Shown here one piece after another: positions 34,043 to 47,222 of a stretch of DNA of 64,000 bases. Below the pieces are notes generated by a model that had not been told where the DNA came from, did not search any database, and saw only the letters and a program-made list of their open reading frames with translations. Source of the DNA: Lamellibrachia columna (lineage: Eukaryota; Annelida; Polychaeta; Sabellida; Siboglinidae). The stretch is from positions 31,228,976 through 31,292,975 of the forward strand of contig OY759267.1 in the NCBI GenBank assembly GCA_963662155.1, read 5' to 3'. Numbering within the stretch: the first letter of the stretch is position 1; each line of letters begins with the position of its first letter. The position numbers were made by a program, and so were the translations under genes.

Positions 34043-37000
34043 CTTCTCACAGAAAAAGTGCTATGTTAAGGTAAATGTCTGTTTTGTAGTTTGAAGTATT
34101 ATTTTTTTCATAACACAATAGTGAGAAATAATTTTTTGTCATTATGACTAAAATGTCTTTGTGCATCATTATGCAGGCGATTTCCAAACAAACAGATCAC
34201 ATGTGCTTAGGTACGTATCCTAATTAAAGGTGCTTAATCAATTTGTTTTTTGTTTTGGTACATTTTTGTCCAATTCAACAACAGGAATAAATATCGGGCT
34301 TTTGACATGCCGCGATAACACACTTTGCTGAAAGTGATCTTTTTTGCACAAGTAAACCTGATGACGAGTTGATGCAGCACCTATAGTTTTTTTTGCAGAC
34401 AAATTGTTGCTTTGTTATTGCAAATTAGACTTAAGTTTATGTTCATCTAACCTTTTGTTATGACGGGTCACTTTAACGTTCATTCTGTTGCATGTTTAGT
34501 TTAAGACCACAGATTTGTATAGTATATTTTTGACAGATAGGTAAGTACTATCCAACATTCTTCTTTATAACTATAAATACAGTCAACCTTGCATACGTCA
34601 GATTCTCCTAAGTCGTATCTTCGCTCAGCTTGGACACAATTCCGACTTGGAATGTATTTATTTCCCATACGAAATCTATGTCTAAGTCGGATCTTCACCT
34701 AACTCGGATTAAATCGCTTGGTCCCTTTGATTCCGACTTATGTGAGGTTTACTGTAAGTCTACACTTGTCAAGGGCTAGAAATACATCAAATAACCTACT
34801 TGTCCGCAGGCAGTTATAATAAAAAAGAAATTTTCTGACAACTGGTATCATTAATTTAGAGCCCAGCGTTTGTAGTGAATTATCTAATACAGTGTGCAAA
34901 TGATTTTTTAAAGCTATTTGTTTTCAATATTGTCACCTGTTCTTTTACATGTACAAATCCCATGATTTTGTTTCAGATTTTCTTTCACTGGATGATGACT
35001 TGGTGGAGTGGAATCCTGACAAAGTGGCCCCACATGTACAAGAGGCCTACGCTCTCATTACAACATGCACAAAGAGACAGTTTGCTGATAAGGTAGCAAT
35101 ACTTAAGACAATAATGGTAACCGTAAAATGGCAAAATCAAACACTTCGTAACTTAGCTAATATTTTATGGATTTTGATGAACTTTCCATCAATATTAGTA
35201 TGGACATCTATCATGCAAATTATGTATTCTATCATCCCTAATTCATTTGCATATCCCTCATTTTCATGTAGAAATGTGACTATTAAAATACATGTCTGCA
35301 AATGTCACTCTATAATACAGCAATCACATATTAATGGAATTTTGCAGGGTTTGAAATTATAAGATGTTAAATTTTATATGTGTTTACAGGTGAGGGACAT
35401 TGTGCTCAGCGACCTTCATGACATGTTCACATTCCAAGAACCCAAGTAAGTTAGCTATTATAATATATATTATAATTATAATCTTCAGGCTTTAAATTTC
35501 AAAACAAGCCATCACCATGTAGCATCTATAGGACCAATGTCCAAAAAAGTGTAGAAATGGATTTTTGGAGGTCCGAGAAAACAAATTTTTATTCTAAAGA
35601 ATTAAGTAATATTTTCTTATTGTATGCATAGGGGGATATTTTCCATCAAGTGTTCAAGTTTAATATGCATTATTTTTGTTGTAACTGTTACTTAAAGTCA
35701 TGCCTGATTTTCATCGCTTTTAGTGGGAGCAATCCATGGTAACATTTTCGTTAGCCTGACTATAATTCACGGCTTGAGAGGCAAGACACACTTTTTACTA
35801 AATGTACACTATAACTCCTATACTTATAAGGAGTGCAGACAGGAGCCTCAAGATCTTACACAAAAATAATTATCATTCTTTAAAACAAAAGTAGTGTTGT
35901 CAAATTGCTTTTACGTATACATTGTAGGAATTGCAGTCACATTTATATTTATACATCAAACTAAGTGCTATGTATCTCTACAAATGATATTTGATCTGTT
36001 TTTAGGGCAGGCCGCGTTCCAGCAAAGTATGCACGACATTGTGCAGCACCAAGGGGACAACGCCTTAGACTATTGACCGACTATGCTGCCCTTGCCTCGG
36101 CATGTCCTGGGGTAAGATACCAAACAATGCTATTGAGATATGTTGTAGTGAAACATTTGCTCTTGAAATATATGGTAGATTTTCACTTGTGCAGGTGGGC
36201 CACCTCGCTGTCTTTGTCACCCACCTCGTCCAGTATTTGCCAAAATTGCCACCTCACAGCTATTTCTTGTGCTCATATTTTTTCTGTTTATTATAAATAA
36301 ATTAACAAATTAAAGTCGTGAAAGCATCACTAAAGTAAATAGCAAGTCGTGTATGCATTCGATACCTTATCCAATCTATCAGTGTCTATGGGCTTGCCTT
36401 GGACATCATGCATGTTGAAGGGTCAGAACAAAAGTGAGGTTGACAAATGGTCAAATTCTAAAGTTTTATTTCAGTTTCCTTCTAACTTTAATGGAAAACG
36501 CTATTTTGAAGTTAGGTTTTGAACACATTATAAGTTTTGTTACAATGCAAATCATTGTGCTTTATTTGTTCTATCCTTTCTTTTTAATAACCTTTCGGTT
36601 ATGATGCATTGCTTATAGATGGTATTTATTAAATAATTTATTGCTGACGCATTTCACGTTTTAGGTTGTGGAAACACTGCTCATACAGGCAAAGAGGGCA
36701 TGTGAGACAACAATCATAACAGGGTTGTACTCCACCGAAACCCTGTATCTGGTGCCAGACAATTTGAGGAAATTGTCATCTCTGTAAGTTACAAAAATAA
36801 GGGTAATTTATCTAATTATACGTGAATACATTTATGTACAATATATGGCACACTTCTTTTTTTAACTCTGTACATCATGTGTTACGAACACCTGGATTAT
36901 GAAGCTTTTAAGGTGTAAGTAGGAATAATCTAACGATATATGCTCACTAGACGTAACACCACTGCAGTCTTTTAAAATTGCTTCTCAATATAATAGCTCG

Positions 37001-37444
37001 TCAAATCTGACATTATTTTACTTCAAACTCTCTACTATGTGAATAGCCTATTTGAATTTCATATTCAGAATAATGAAGGTCCACGAATGGATTAAAAAAT
37101 CTGCGTGTCATTGACACATTGCTAACTTCAAATAACAAATTCACAAAGCAACACACTTATAATAGAGGTGTTATTCTAACAGTATTCCTTGAAGACTACT
37201 GGGTCAATTGTATGTTTCTTCTGTATTAGGCTGTGCAGGATTTCTCATCATAATAATAATAACATTTATTTTGTTCAGCGCCACGTCCAATATTGTTCAC
37301 AGAGCTTTACAGTTGCATTATATGTGTAATTCATTCCATTGCAGCGCATCGTACAAGAGGCTTGTTGTCGAACCATTTCTGTTTGGTCAAACACTTCAAG
37401 CCCTTGGCCTGAAAGAAGAACACGCCAATGCAATCGTTGGTTAG
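34032..37444 (+). CDS. Phase-consistent seven-exon gene of unknown function
   Basis: Exons with canonical ag/gt borders: 34032-34070 (ATG ATG start), 34177-34210, 34977-35092, 35390-35445, 36006-36111, 36665-36783 and 37345-37444, ending in TAG. Each junction phase matches the next, giving about 189 residues without a stop. Readable segments are DLVEWNPDKVAPHVQEAYAL, VRDIVLSDLHDMF, PAKYARHCAAPRGQRLRLL, LLIQAKRACETTIITGLYST and EPFLFGQTLQALGLKEEHAN. The composition is helical and soluble, with no signal peptide or membrane span. A polyadenylation signal aataaa occurs at about 37604. The first exon overlaps the last Ginger-like exon in another frame, and ATG 34949, directly upstream of exon 3, is an alternative start. 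I recognise no family. Confidence 0.5.
34578..34756. mobile_element. Tigger/pogo-like MITE with TA target duplication
   Basis: Terminal inverted repeats: cagtcaaccttgcatacgtc at 34580-34599 and gacttatgtgaggtttactg at 34735-34754; the reverse complement of the latter matches the former at 16 of 20 bases. TA flanks both ends. The interior has aagtcg/cgactt words typical of Tc1/mariner-Tigger termini. It has no coding capacity and sits in the second intron of the 34-37 kb gene. Confidence 0.85.
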
Positions 37445-37449
37445 CCAGA

Positions 37450-40420
37450 TGTGACACTATCGATTGCACTAAGCCTCGTTATGTTAATTTGTTGTCATTT
37501 GTATTCGCTGCCGATTGTGCTGACTTAGCAGACCCACTCTTTGATTGAATCGTCTTATAAGTAATGTTATGTAAGACTTCAAATTGTTGCACTGGTGTGC
37601 ATGAATAAACTGTGTGACAATTGATTTGACGTTTACTTCTACTCAAATAATGCACTCACAATCTAGGATAAATATGATCAATGCTAAACATGTATCATTG
37701 GGCATAATAATACAATTATTACTATTATATTTATGAAAGCCATTTTAATAAATTGTACCCATTCATTCATGACTCATACATACACATATTCTCTCCCAAT
37801 TCATTACTGTGTGATATAAATGGGGCATTGTCAGTATTTAGGATCCTAAGCCTGTTGGTCTACTCACTCTGAACTGAATATGCAGCTGCCATGGCATTTT
37901 TAATATACAACTATGTGGCAACACAATTTCTGTGTACAAAATATGCAGTACACAACACCATAACGCTGAATGCCAATACCATACAATACCCATTAGCATG
38001 TTTTACAAATTTTATCCAGTCAATCAAAAATACAAGGACAACTAAAAAATTAACAAGCACAATTGCATGGTGAATCTATAGATTTCGCCCAGTATAGTAA
38101 TTATACACTAATTATATCCTTAGTAAATTAATTACCTGATGCATGCAACATACAATGTTTAATTGCACTTAACTTTGCACAATCATGTGTATAATAACAG
38201 TTATCAACTTATAATGACCACGAACTATACAACAGGAAATAACAGTCATTCCCATATTCTTAAATGTAGGCTAATTGCAGTGACATTAGCCCCAACTATT
38301 CATGCATAAAAAATCAATCAACCAATTCACTTGATTGTCCTAAAAGGATAGTTATTTTACAGCTCAAAAAAATCTAATATATATATATATCATGTAAAAA
38401 ACATTTTAAGATGTGAAAATAGTCGTATGTTTTTTTTTTATTAATACAATTTAATGCATTCATGTATACATATGGTAATTATATAATAAATTAGTATCAA
38501 AAACAAGCTTTACATTCAACTAGCAACATATAACAGTCAAATAATTCAGACCAAACGTTTTGTTTATGTAGCCTACTGGATATATCGCCTACTGAAATAT
38601 TAATTTTGGTTTATTTGTTTCCTCTCTTGCATTTCAACACAGCACAGGTTATACGTCAAAAATTACCAAATGTCGATGTTCCTCCCATCTTGGGCAGACC
38701 TACAGAATTCATTGTTGTAAACATCTTTGTCAAAATAATTACCAACGCTATAGATTTCTATCCACGATTAACCTTTGTCCACTACGTAACACTGTTAAAA
38801 AATTATTGTTCCATACATTAGGCATGATACCTATCATAATAATGTTGGTTTTAAAATGTGGAAGTCACATTTTCTCATGAGGGTGTGACCCAATAGAATA
38901 ATTTAAATTTGTATGAACGGTCGTAATTTAAGACCACTTGTATTATTTAGGTTGCTTGTATCATAAGACATTATTAATTATGGGACAACGGAAAGACACG
39001 GTTTACGTACTCAACTCCGTATTTCCCTTCTCAAAGTTTTTTCGCTACTGGGATAGTTGGTTTGTAGCTATGAAATAAACAAATGTCAATAACAGTATTG
39101 TCACATCTTTAGCATTAATAGACATGGTTTTCTGGGATGACTTCTGCAAAATGTGTGTGTGCGTGTGTGTGATTCCAAGATTCCACCACACCGATCACCA
39201 CACCGCTTATCAGAAATCATACTTTTGCACGCTATTTATTTTAGTTTGCAGGCCTATGGTACGTTATAATAGTATCTTCATTTATTGTTATATTTTCCAC
39301 TTTCTCTATCTTTCTCTCTCTTCTAAGAAGAACTTGATAGCATGGTCCATATTTGGTATATCCACATTATTAGACCGTCAAGAAAGCAAGTGTCTCCAAG
39401 TGGAAAGCCAATAGTTATGTTTCACCTACCGCATATTTACGGTGTTCATAACGAACTCTGAGAAGTCAACCAGCAACGCATCGCCGCCTACCAAGAGGAA
39501 TGTGTATGCAAAAGTTCCATCCCTGTGACGAAACTGTGTTTCAATTGTGCTGTTTGATAATGCAGGAACATTTCTGGAATGTTCCTTCTTCTCTCGTAGA
39601 AGGAATGGGATTATATCAAGGTCTAAGGAATTAAATACGGGCGAATGTGTAGATATTAAAATGTAAGCGTACGGGCCGCTAGCTACATGTACACGTCCAC
39701 GTACACTTACATGTTTCACGTGCTGAACCTCTGTTAGTATGTTGTTTAGAGGCGACGTACGTCAGTTCAGAATAGTCATAAAATAACACGTTGGTTTGGA
39801 CATAATTGTTGACGTTTGTGTCTAAACAACGTTCATGTCTATGTACATTTGTGATTGTTTGGGATATTACTCAGAACTTCAGAATTATATTATGTGCATT
39901 ATGTTTATGAAATTGTATTAGTCATGTATTATAATTGCATCGTTGTTTTAAAGATGTCCTTAGACATCAGACAAATAAGGTATGGTAGTATAAGTTCGCA
40001 AAGTCCTAAACACTATACGTGTTTTTGACTTTGCATACTTATGCGACCACCCATAACATGGGTAAATTAAGATACGGCGATAGCGGTTTGTTATGTTTAT
40101 GCATGTGACCGGTTTTCATTCACGGCCATAGACCTGGAAATTAAGTTAGGCCTGCCATTTTGATTTGTTCATCATCCTGTTGCGTAGTCACATTATATTA
40201 TTCTTTGTGGGGTTGACGTTAATTACCGTGTATACTAATTACCGCTTGTCATACTGGTTAACTGGCGGACTCCATGTCCTTCACCCTTATTATTGTGTCC
40301 GTCATGTTAGTCTTAAATAGTATATAACGATTGAAAAAAGCGTATGTGTGTATATCCTTGAATCCGGTTGATTTCCTCTCTCCTTGGTCTTCTCTATTTC
40401 TTTTCAGGCTTCCTTCTTTT
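37450..40420. other. Long quiet stretch
   Basis: Mostly AT-rich with short TA and GT tracts (38380, 39155). Open frames of 60-97 codons occur on both strands (for example 39124-39414 and 39426-39719), none recognisable. No splice-bounded open block stood out. Confidence 0.4.
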
Positions 40421-40489
40421 CGCATACTGCCTCTGTACCTTCACAGAGGCAGCCCCTATATTGAAGTATGCTAACAATGTATGCTAACA

Positions 40490-40830
40490 ATGCCCCTATA
40501 ATGAAGAGAGCGTGTGGACAACGACTACGTAATTCGGTTGGGTGGGCAACTAGTTCCTGTAACATTACTGCACGTGCAGTTTTATATGGTTTTCAGTCTC
40601 TGCTAAGTACAAATCTATTTCGCCAAACACAAATATTCCAAATCACCCATAGCTCAAAACTGTAGTTGATGAAACTAAAAGGGAGTACAACATTATACAT
40701 TATACATTATTCTTCCCCTATTGTTCACTTTATGCGATTAGATAGGACTTCGCTCTGCTTTGTATTTGTTCTTATTGTATAGAGTTACAATAAATTTGAA
40801 TTGAATTTTTTAGTACAGTCGACTAAACTG
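40490..40830 (+). mobile_element. Possible LINE 3' end
   Basis: The block ends caataaatttgaattgaatt, a polyadenylation-like signal running into a short ttgaa repeat, a common 3' end of non-LTR elements. No reverse transcriptase motif precedes it, so the assignment rests on the tail alone. Confidence 0.3.
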
Positions 40831-41035
40831 ATTCATTCAGACAGAGGTACTTTTATGTGGATTAAATATATCCATTTAGCAGGTCCATAAACAACTGTTT
40901 TATTCAAATTTGTGCTTAGTGTAAGGTGAAAACGTCGTGCTACTTCACTGAATAAAAGTGTTCTCTCCCCTTTGCAGGCAAATTCCAAATGTATGTTGTC
41001 ATGAACAACCTGTTCTTCATTGGCAATCAACTCGC

Positions 41036-41346
41036 AGCACTCAGTAGGACAGGCAAGGTCAGGGTGTGGCACGCCATGGCACTGAACTGGCAGTTAAATA
41101 TCTCATGATTGCTGCACTCAGTATGACATGCAAGGTCGGGGTGTGGCATACAATGAAAGAACGTGCAGGTAAATCTCTCACCGTGGAAGATTTTTCGCTC
41201 ACATTGCTCCATTCAATATGACAGGCAATGTCGGGGTATGGCATGCCATGGCACAGAACTGGCAGGCAAATCATACGGTGGCTGCACTCAACAGGGCAGG
41301 CAAGGTCGGGGTGTGCCATGCCATGACACGACACAGAACTGGCAGG
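41036..41346. repeat. Degenerate tandem repeat, about four copies of 70-95 bp
   Basis: The word order actca, acaggcaaggtcggggtgtg, gcatgccatggcac, agaactggcagg recurs about four times with variable spacing. The minus-strand open frames here (peptide PHPDLACP repeated) are repeat by-products. Confidence 0.8.
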
Positions 41347-41987
41347 TAAGGCTCCTCGTGACGGCCAATCAGTGGTCTCTAGGGGGTCGCAGCGGAGATA
41401 GTTTTGTATAAGTATATGGACAAATGAAATGTTATGCAAATGAGCAAAATTGCACCAGCAATTCGCTATTTCTATGAGGATGTTTTTTCATCATATTTTA
41501 ATTGTCATCTTTTGAATGAAACTGTGATGTGTATTTCATAAATATCTTGCAAATACAGCAGTTTTTGAGATTTGTGTATTAAGGTAAAAAGTATTAAAGT
41601 ATAGCTAATGTGTCCTTGATATACCCATATTCGTTGTAACAATTAAAAATAACTGAAGCTTTATATTTACTTGTCATCACGATTAACATGCTTTGCGTTA
41701 TAACCGTGACAAAACAGATAAATAAAACACAGTGTGCATGTTTTTTATGCTAGAAAATAAGAAAATATTAGTAGGGGCATTGAAAAACGTGTTGTTGCTA
41801 TTTTTTAATGATGATAACCAGGTCACTTTTATATAACGTTTCTGCACTCTTATATCCACAGTTGTGTAATTTAAGATAAAATATACAAGAGAAAGCTTGA
41901 TTCTCTTTTCAATTAATCCAAATTGAAGCATTGATTATGATTACAGCTAAAGTCATATTAGTCTGGATGGATACGGTTAGGACACAG

Positions 41988-42104
41988 CTAATTTCCATGG
42001 CATGATCAGCACACAGCCTGGCTTGATGCCCTTGGCATCATTCAAGGTCATCTCCATAGAGAACGTGGAACCACACCTTCAGTATATCCACAGTAACGGC
42101 TTTG
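41988..42104 (+). other. Possible isolated exon
   Basis: Between acacag and gtaagt lies an open frame of 38 codons with ISTQPGLMPLASFKVISIEN and PHLQYIHSNGF. Splice borders are good and the composition is protein-like, but no partner exon or family was found. Confidence 0.3.
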
Positions 42105-42109
42105 GTAAG

Positions 42110-43060
42110 TCACATTGAGAGGATCTTGAATTACAAGCATTAGATATTTAAGTAAATTAGTATATATAATGTTACGTAATAATTTTTTTTTATATACCTT
42201 CCATTGTGCTGTTTTCTAGAAAGTGCTGTCTGTGTGGAAATATGGATAACTATAGTTGCTATTCTTGGTGTTTTATTGGGAAACTGGGCACCTCTTTGTT
42301 GTTAGTGTGGACCCGCCTGTTATGTGAAGAGGAATGCTTTTATTTAAGAAAAAATAACAACTCCTAATAATTCTTACATCCGTAAATACAAATTATAATA
42401 ATTATACATACATCGACCAATCAAAAGTGTATAATGGATAGACAAAATCATGGCATGCAATAGGAGCATAAGTTGATAAGACAATAGGGTCATGAGATAC
42501 ATGAATTTAATAGTAAAATTCGAGGAGCCACCTTAATTTTTTTATTAACTCAAATTACTGGGCCAGCAATTTGCATTTTTGACTGATGTGACTGCTTAAA
42601 TAATAAATTACTAACTGTAATTCATTGTACGTCTCCAAAGACAGTCAAAATAAACCTCAGTAACTGGACAATTTGCAGACATTCTGTATATATAAAGCAG
42701 TAGAAGAACAATATCCAGGATATATTTTGTCTAATAAACAGTATTTCCGGAATAGAGTCCATGTATTTAAAGATAGGATATTGTCCAGATAATATTGGTA
42801 GGGATACAATCAGGCGGAAACGTTAACTTATATATGGTCCGACTCTTAACGTCGGACGGAGCAGGCCGCGTTTCGTTGAGCTCTCGTGTGACGATGTTCT
42901 CTTGTTACAAATGCGACGGAAAATAATGAAGTTATCTAATGGCATCGAACTTCCAACGATCCGTACGATGAATCTGGTGAGATAAACATTCACAATACCC
43001 TAAGATGGGGGTGGATTTGCACATAATATATGGGTCTGTCAGATTCAGCGTGCTGCCATA
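42110..43060. other. No gene recognised
   Basis: AT-rich up to about 42780, then a GC-richer patch (42840-42980) leading into the LINE ORF1, possibly its 5' UTR. Confidence 0.4.
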
Positions 43061-43800
43061 TTGAACGTCCATCTTGGACATGCCACATTTGACACACCTA
43101 TCAGATGTGTAACCAACGACAATAAGACATCATGCCGCCCAAGCATCGCCAAAAAAAGCTCGTCAGAGGCTACTCGCTTTGAAGGTATTGACAATGAACT
43201 ACTAAAACTTACCTTTATTGCAACTCTGAGTGACAGTGATGTTATAAAACAATTGAAACGAGCTCTGTTCCCGCAAGAGATTGCTGACAAAATAGACTAC
43301 TTAGCAGCTCAGACTGAGCAACTAAAACAAACTGTGAAAGAGAAGGACGAGAAAATCAAACAACTTGAAAGTAGAGTCGACTTGTTAGAATCGGCCAACG
43401 ACAGCATCGAGCAATATTCTAGAAGATCCAATTTGAGAATAGAAGGAATACCCGAATCTGTAGGTATTGGTGAAATTGAAAATGCAATCCTAGACATTGT
43501 CAATGATCATATGAAGTTAACCTCAGTCCTGCAGTCTCAGAGAGATTGAGCTAGCGCACAGAATTGGCCGCCCTAAAACGGATGGCGGGCGACCCCGCAC
43601 TAAGATTTTTACACTAAATAGCGAACGTCGGAGGGACATACACAGCTCGAATCAACCTAAAACATCACAATACAGCCTCGGGTCTAAACCTTCGTTTATT
43701 TGTTAATGAACACCTCACGTAAACTCGTTCTGAACTTCTGTATGAACTTGGAAAAAAAATGAACTGATTTCTGACTGTTGGTCTTTCAATAGGAATATCT
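43061..43800 (+). mobile_element. LINE ORF1 fragment (coiled coil plus RNA-binding-like domain)
   Basis: ORF 43061-43549 has a coiled-coil region (LAAQTEQLKQTVKEKDEKIK, residues about 85-125), followed by the hallmark SIEQYSRRSNLRIEGIPESV, as in the trimerising/RNA-binding ORF1 proteins of many LINEs. After a frameshift near 43545 come ELAHRIGRPKTDGGRPRTK and, further on, LFVNEHLT and SELLYELGKKMN, the usual end of this ORF1 type. Stops interrupt the end. No ORF2 follows, so only the 5' part is present. Confidence 0.75.
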
Positions 43801-44720
43801 TGTACACAGACACTCAGGGTGTTGTCCATCAAGTACGAAGTAAACAGGACGCATGTTTCAAGGTGCGCAGTGTTTGACGCCTGCGTTACGTAACTCCTGC
43901 GGACATTCCCGAGACACAGCTGCGTCAAATGACGTAAGCATTGTCTGGCACTTGCACACTTGCACACCTTCAATTAATATAACCTATCCATATTATACGG
44001 ATAGATGATTTATTACAGAGTATCATTTTATTTTTCAGACTAAATACAATTACAGTAATCTATTTAGTTATGCTGATTTGTAGTTGGTACATGCCAAATC
44101 AAGGCAGTAGGTTAATATATTACTATTGTTTTTGTTTTAAAAACAATTTTTCGATATCAAGAATATAACCACCTAAGCCTATGTGCGCATATCATTTAAT
44201 GGGCACGTGAGATTATTAATGATTGGCAGACCTATCTCACCATTGTATTGTGACTTGTATTATCACCATTACTCTCGGTACCTCGATGGTAAGCACGTTG
44301 AACAATCCCAAGGACTGGATAGCGTGCTGTATAACAACGTACCTTTACTTGAGGTTTTCTTACAGGTATTGGGGTAGTTTTTTTGGTGGACCGAGAGTAA
44401 ATAGTATAAAGGATCACTTCAATCGGATCGTTGTTGCCTATCCCCATTTTGTGTGTTTACACAAGTAGGTGTCATAATGTCGAATTTCTGCGAATTGCTA
44501 TTATATGAACTATTTTCCTGAATATGGTGAGGTAAATGTTAGAGTGTATATAGACGAATTGCATCGACAAGTTATGCAATAATAGTATCCAAGTGTGGTG
44601 TGGGAGCCCACATTGGAAGTTTATTGTTAGGCATGGGGCATGACCAGGTTATGCAATAATTGTACCCATGATGTTTTCGCTTTTGGCGTGGTACATTATA
44701 TTAAAAGGGGTATCAACGTA
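43801..44720. other. No gene recognised
   Basis: Two near-complementary words, attactctcggt near 44268 and accgagagtaaat near 44390, could be short terminal repeats of a small element, but no target duplication is visible. Confidence 0.35.
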
Positions 44721-44746
44721 ATGGGACCGTCCACGACACGTTCGTC

Positions 44747-45050
44747 GTCTCCAAGTCATGTTGACGGCCGACTTACAGAGCGTTCAGCCGACCGTTCAAC
44801 TGCCTTCCCCGCGCGCGCGACACCAGTGCGTCCGCACGAGCTATCGTCACGACACGTTAGCCGTCGTCACGACACGTTAGCCGTCTCCACGACATATTGC
44901 CGGCTGACATACTATACGTCCAGCTGACCGTTCAACTGTCTTCCCCGTGTGTGACACCAGAGCGTCCGCGTCAGCCGTCGTCATGAAACATCGCCGTCTC
45001 CACGATCTATTGACATCTGGCTTACTATCGTCCAGCCGACAACAACCTCG
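44747..45050. repeat. GC-rich degenerate tandem repeat, about 2.5 copies
   Basis: gtctcca/gtctccac restarts at about 44747, 44882 and 44994, each followed by a ccgac/ccagctgacc block, cgttcaactg, cttccccg and cgacaccag/gacaccag words. Copies are 135 and 112 bases long. CpG-rich compared with its AT-rich neighbours. Confidence 0.65.
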
Positions 45051-45103
45051 ACATCACTGCGGTCGAACGTATTCTCCTGCCGGTGAGATTATGTGACCGC
45101 CCA

Positions 45104-47222
45104 GCAAACACATAACATTTTTATAACATTTGATAAAGGTTATATACATGTTATAACGAAAAAATTTTCAATAACATTTCGTAAATGTAAATAAAATGTT
45201 ATGTAAAATTTCAGAAACATCATACAGATGTTTTTAAGATAACGTAATTTTACATTTTTCAGTGATGTTTTTAAAACATCATCAAAACATTCCCATCAAA
45301 CACAATAATGTTTTAAAAACATCAGAAAAATGTTTCCTCAAATGTCATAATAATGTTTTTTTAATGTTATAATGATATCAAAATGTGCCATCTTGGAAAC
45401 ATTTGAAAAACATTTTTGAACAATGTTTTTTTAAAATATATATATAACATCATGAAAACATGTTTGACAAAGGAACCTAAACATCACAAAAATGCTATTT
45501 TAACGTTGTATTAAAAATTTCACTTTGAAAGGTATAAGAAAAGCTTTGATTTTATGGCTGAGCCCAGCAAACACAATACTGTTTTAAAAACATCAGAAAA
45601 ATGTTTCCTCAAATGTCATAATAATGTTTTTTTAATGTTATAATGATATCAAAATGTGCCGACTTGGAAACATTTGAAAAACCTTTTTGAACAATGTTTT
45701 ATTAAAACATATATATAACATCATAAAAACATGTTTGACAAAGGAACATAAACATCACAAAAATGTTATTTTAATGTTTTATTAAAACATTTAACTTTGA
45801 AAGGTATCAGAAAAGCTTTGATTTTATGGCTGAACCCAGCCAATACTATACTGCTTTAAAAACATCAGAATTGTTTTTCTAAAATGTCATAAAAATGTTT
45901 TTTTTAAATGCTATAATAATATAAAAATGTGCCATCTTGGAAACATTTGAAAAACATTGTTGAACAATGTTTTATTAAAACATATATATAGCATCATAAA
46001 AACAATTTTGACAAAGGAACATAAACATCACAAAAATGTTATTTTAATGTTTTATTAAAACATTTCACTTTGAAAGGTATCAGAAAAGCTTTGATTTTAT
46101 GGCTGAGCCCAGCAAGCACAATACTGTTTAAAAAAACATCAGAAAAATGTTTTCTAAAATGTCATAAAAATGTTTTTGTATATGCTATAATGATATAAAA
46201 ATTTGCCATCTTGGAAACATTTGAAAAACATTGTTCAAAAATGTTTTATTAAAATATATATATAACATCATAAAAACATTTTTGACAAAGGAAAATAACA
46301 TCAAAAAAAAATTATTTTAATGTTTTATTAAAACATTTCACTTTGAAAGGTATCAGAAAAGCTTTCATGTTATGGCTGAGCCCAGCAAACACAATACTGT
46401 TTTAAAAACATAAGAATTTTTTTCAAAAATGTAATACATTTTTTGTTTAATGTTATAATAATATCAAAATGTGCCATCTTGGAAACATTTGAAAAACCTT
46501 TTTGAACAATGTTTTATTAAAACATATATATAACATCATAAAAACATGTTTGACAAAGGAACATAAACATCACAAAAATTTTATTTTAATGTTTTATTAA
46601 AAATTTCACTTTGAAAGGTATCAAAAAAGCTTTGATTTTATGGCTAAACCCAGCAAACACAATACTGTTTTAAAAACATCAGAACAATGTTTTCTAAAAT
46701 GTCATAAAAATGTTTTTTTATGTTATAATAATATCAAAATGTGCCATCTTGGAAACATTTGAAAAACCTTTTTGAGCAATGTTTTATTAAAACATATATA
46801 TAACATCATAAAAACATGTTTGACAAAGGAACATAAACATCACAAAAATGTTATTTAAATGTTTTATTAAAAATCTCACTTTGAAAGGTATCAAAAAATC
46901 TTTGATTTTATGGCTAAACCCAGCAAACACAATACTGTTTTAAAAACATCAGAACAATGTTTTCTAAAATGTCATAAAAATGTTTTTTTAATGTTATAAT
47001 AATATCAAAATGTGCCATCTTGGAAACATTTGAAAAACCTTTTTTGAACAATGTTTTATTAAAACATATATATAACATCATAAAAATTTTTTGGACAAAG
47101 GAGCATAACATCACAAAAAAATTATTTTAATGTTTTATTAAAACATTTCACTTTGAAAGGTATCAGAAAAGCTTTAATTTTATGGCTGAGCCCAGCAAAC
47201 ACAATACTGTTTTAAAAACATG
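45104..47222. repeat. AT-rich satellite, period about 271 bp
   Basis: The marker cccagcaaacacaatactgt recurs at 45563, 45835, 46108, 46381, 46649, 46919 and 47191, giving periods of 268-273 bases. A diverged copy precedes them from about 45104. Each unit is filled with aacatt/aatgtt words and short inverted repeats such as ttaaaacat/atgttttaa, and ends tttgattttatggctgagc. The array breaks off sharply at 47222. Confidence 0.95.

Noticed and set aside
41059..41439. 126-codon minus-strand frame with repeated PHPDLACP
   Set aside because: It is the translation of a degenerate tandem repeat with no other coding sign.
44268..44402. Small element with 12-base inverted ends
   Set aside because: No target duplication and imperfect ends; such short matches occur by chance in AT-rich DNA.
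45104..47222. CRISPR-like array
   Set aside because: Units are contiguous near-identical satellite repeats of about 271 bp without short direct repeats separated by unique spacers, and the genome is eukaryotic.
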